From the NCBI GenBank assembly GCA_945906015.1, contig CAMDQV010000162.1, forward strand, positions 1 through 5,286: DNA of 5,286 nucleotides, read 5' to 3'. This document shows positions 4,880-5,286 of the stretch, in pieces. The position numbers were made by a program, and so were the translations under genes. Source of the stretch: Pedobacter schmidteae (lineage in GTDB: Bacteria; Bacteroidota; Bacteroidia; Sphingobacteriales; Sphingobacteriaceae). The notes under the pieces were generated by a model. That model had not been told where the DNA came from, did not search any database, and saw only the letters and a list, made by a program, of their open reading frames with translations. Positions within the stretch are counted from its first letter, which is position 1, and every line of letters starts with the position of its first letter.

Positions 4880-5286
4880 TTATTTTGCTGCCATAACATT
4901 ACCCAATATATTCAATTCGGTAAGTGATGGAACTGTATTTGCTGTTATACTCACAATTTTATTTTGAATCCCTGCTTTACCAGCACTGTTAAATACTACC
5001 CGAATGAACCCTTCTGCCCCTGGAGAAAGTGGCTCCTTTGGATACTCAGGAATTGTACATCCACAGGTTGCAGTTGCGCTACTGATAATTAGAGGACTAT
5101 TTCCAATATTCTTAAATTTAAAATCGTAAATTACTTTTTCGCCTTCTTTAATCTCACCAAAATCATATACTTCTTTTTCGAATTTAAATATAGGCGCATT
5201 GGCTGTATCTACTGAAACAACCGTTTCTATTTCCTGAGTCTGAGTAGAATTCTCAGCTACAGTTGAATTTTGATTAGTACATGCTG
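4880..5286 (-). CDS. DUF1573-domain lipoprotein, N terminus outside window
   Basis: The minus-strand frame is open from the window edge to the TAA at 4882-4880, giving 134 visible residues with no start in view. The first visible residues are Ala-Cys-Thr-Asn, which fits the end of a lipobox with Cys as the lipidated residue, so the missing part would be just a signal peptide of about 15-20 residues. A Ser/Thr/Gln/Glu-rich linker follows to about residue 30. The DUF1573 domain then runs from PIFKFEKEVYDFGEIKEGE through KNIGNSPLIISS to Cys74-Gly-Cys76-T-I-P-E-Y-P-K-E-P, the characteristic CGC motif, and SPGAEGFIRVVFNS. The fold is an Ig-like (ASPM/SPD-2/hydin-like) beta sandwich. The protein is probably tethered to a membrane facing the periplasm. 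Its function is unknown. It precedes yajC as in many Bacteroidota, suggesting co-transcription with the export machinery. The family call is strong. Confidence 0.9.
   Translation of the reverse strand, partial: ACTNQNSTVAENSTQTQEIETVVSVDTANAPIFKFEKEVYDFGEIKEGEKVIYDFKFKNIGNSPLIISSATATCGCTIPEYPKEPLSPGAEGFIRVVFNSAGKAGIQNKIVSITANTVPSLTELNILGNVMAAK

Overview
The window looks like the chromosome of an AT-rich member of the Bacteroidota, probably a Sphingobacteriales- or Chitinophagales-type bacterium. This rests on gene content and order: a DUF1573 lipoprotein, then yajC, a YbbR-domain gene and coaE is an arrangement I know from that phylum. A promoter candidate of the Bacteroidota type (TTTG / TAnnTTTG) and the lack of clear Shine-Dalgarno sequences agree with it. 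The genus cannot be fixed from sequence alone.

Left block, plus strand (1-1698): three genes overlap head to tail. They are the C-terminal part of a class I SAM-dependent methyltransferase (cut by the window edge), a PAP2-superfamily membrane phosphatase and a ZIP-family metal transporter. The 8 bp and 19 bp overlaps suggest one transcript with coupled translation. Both membrane proteins depart from their family consensus at motif residues.

Middle (1699-1835): a convergent intergenic gap holds two adjacent arrays with a 7-bp period, TTWTARG and then AACTGAC. They are bracketed by an imperfect G-rich/C-rich inverted repeat. No gene is visible in the gap.

Right block, minus strand (5286 down to 1836): reading 5' to 3', a DUF1573 lipoprotein (start outside the window), yajC, a strong intrinsic terminator, then a YbbR-domain protein, coaE (dephospho-CoA kinase), a ligase-associated-type metallo-beta-lactamase-fold exonuclease and a 54-residue DUF5522-like Cys-rich protein. 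The last four overlap by 1, 4 and 11 bp, so they look like one translationally coupled unit. A promoter candidate embedded in and just after the yajC terminator would let this unit be transcribed on its own.

Most of the window is conserved housekeeping sequence. I see no clearly new multi-gene system. The points most worth following are the coupled exonuclease and DUF5522 pair away from the usual ligase/helicase partners, the paired heptamer arrays, the overlapping terminator and promoter, and the altered motif residues in the PAP2 and ZIP proteins.
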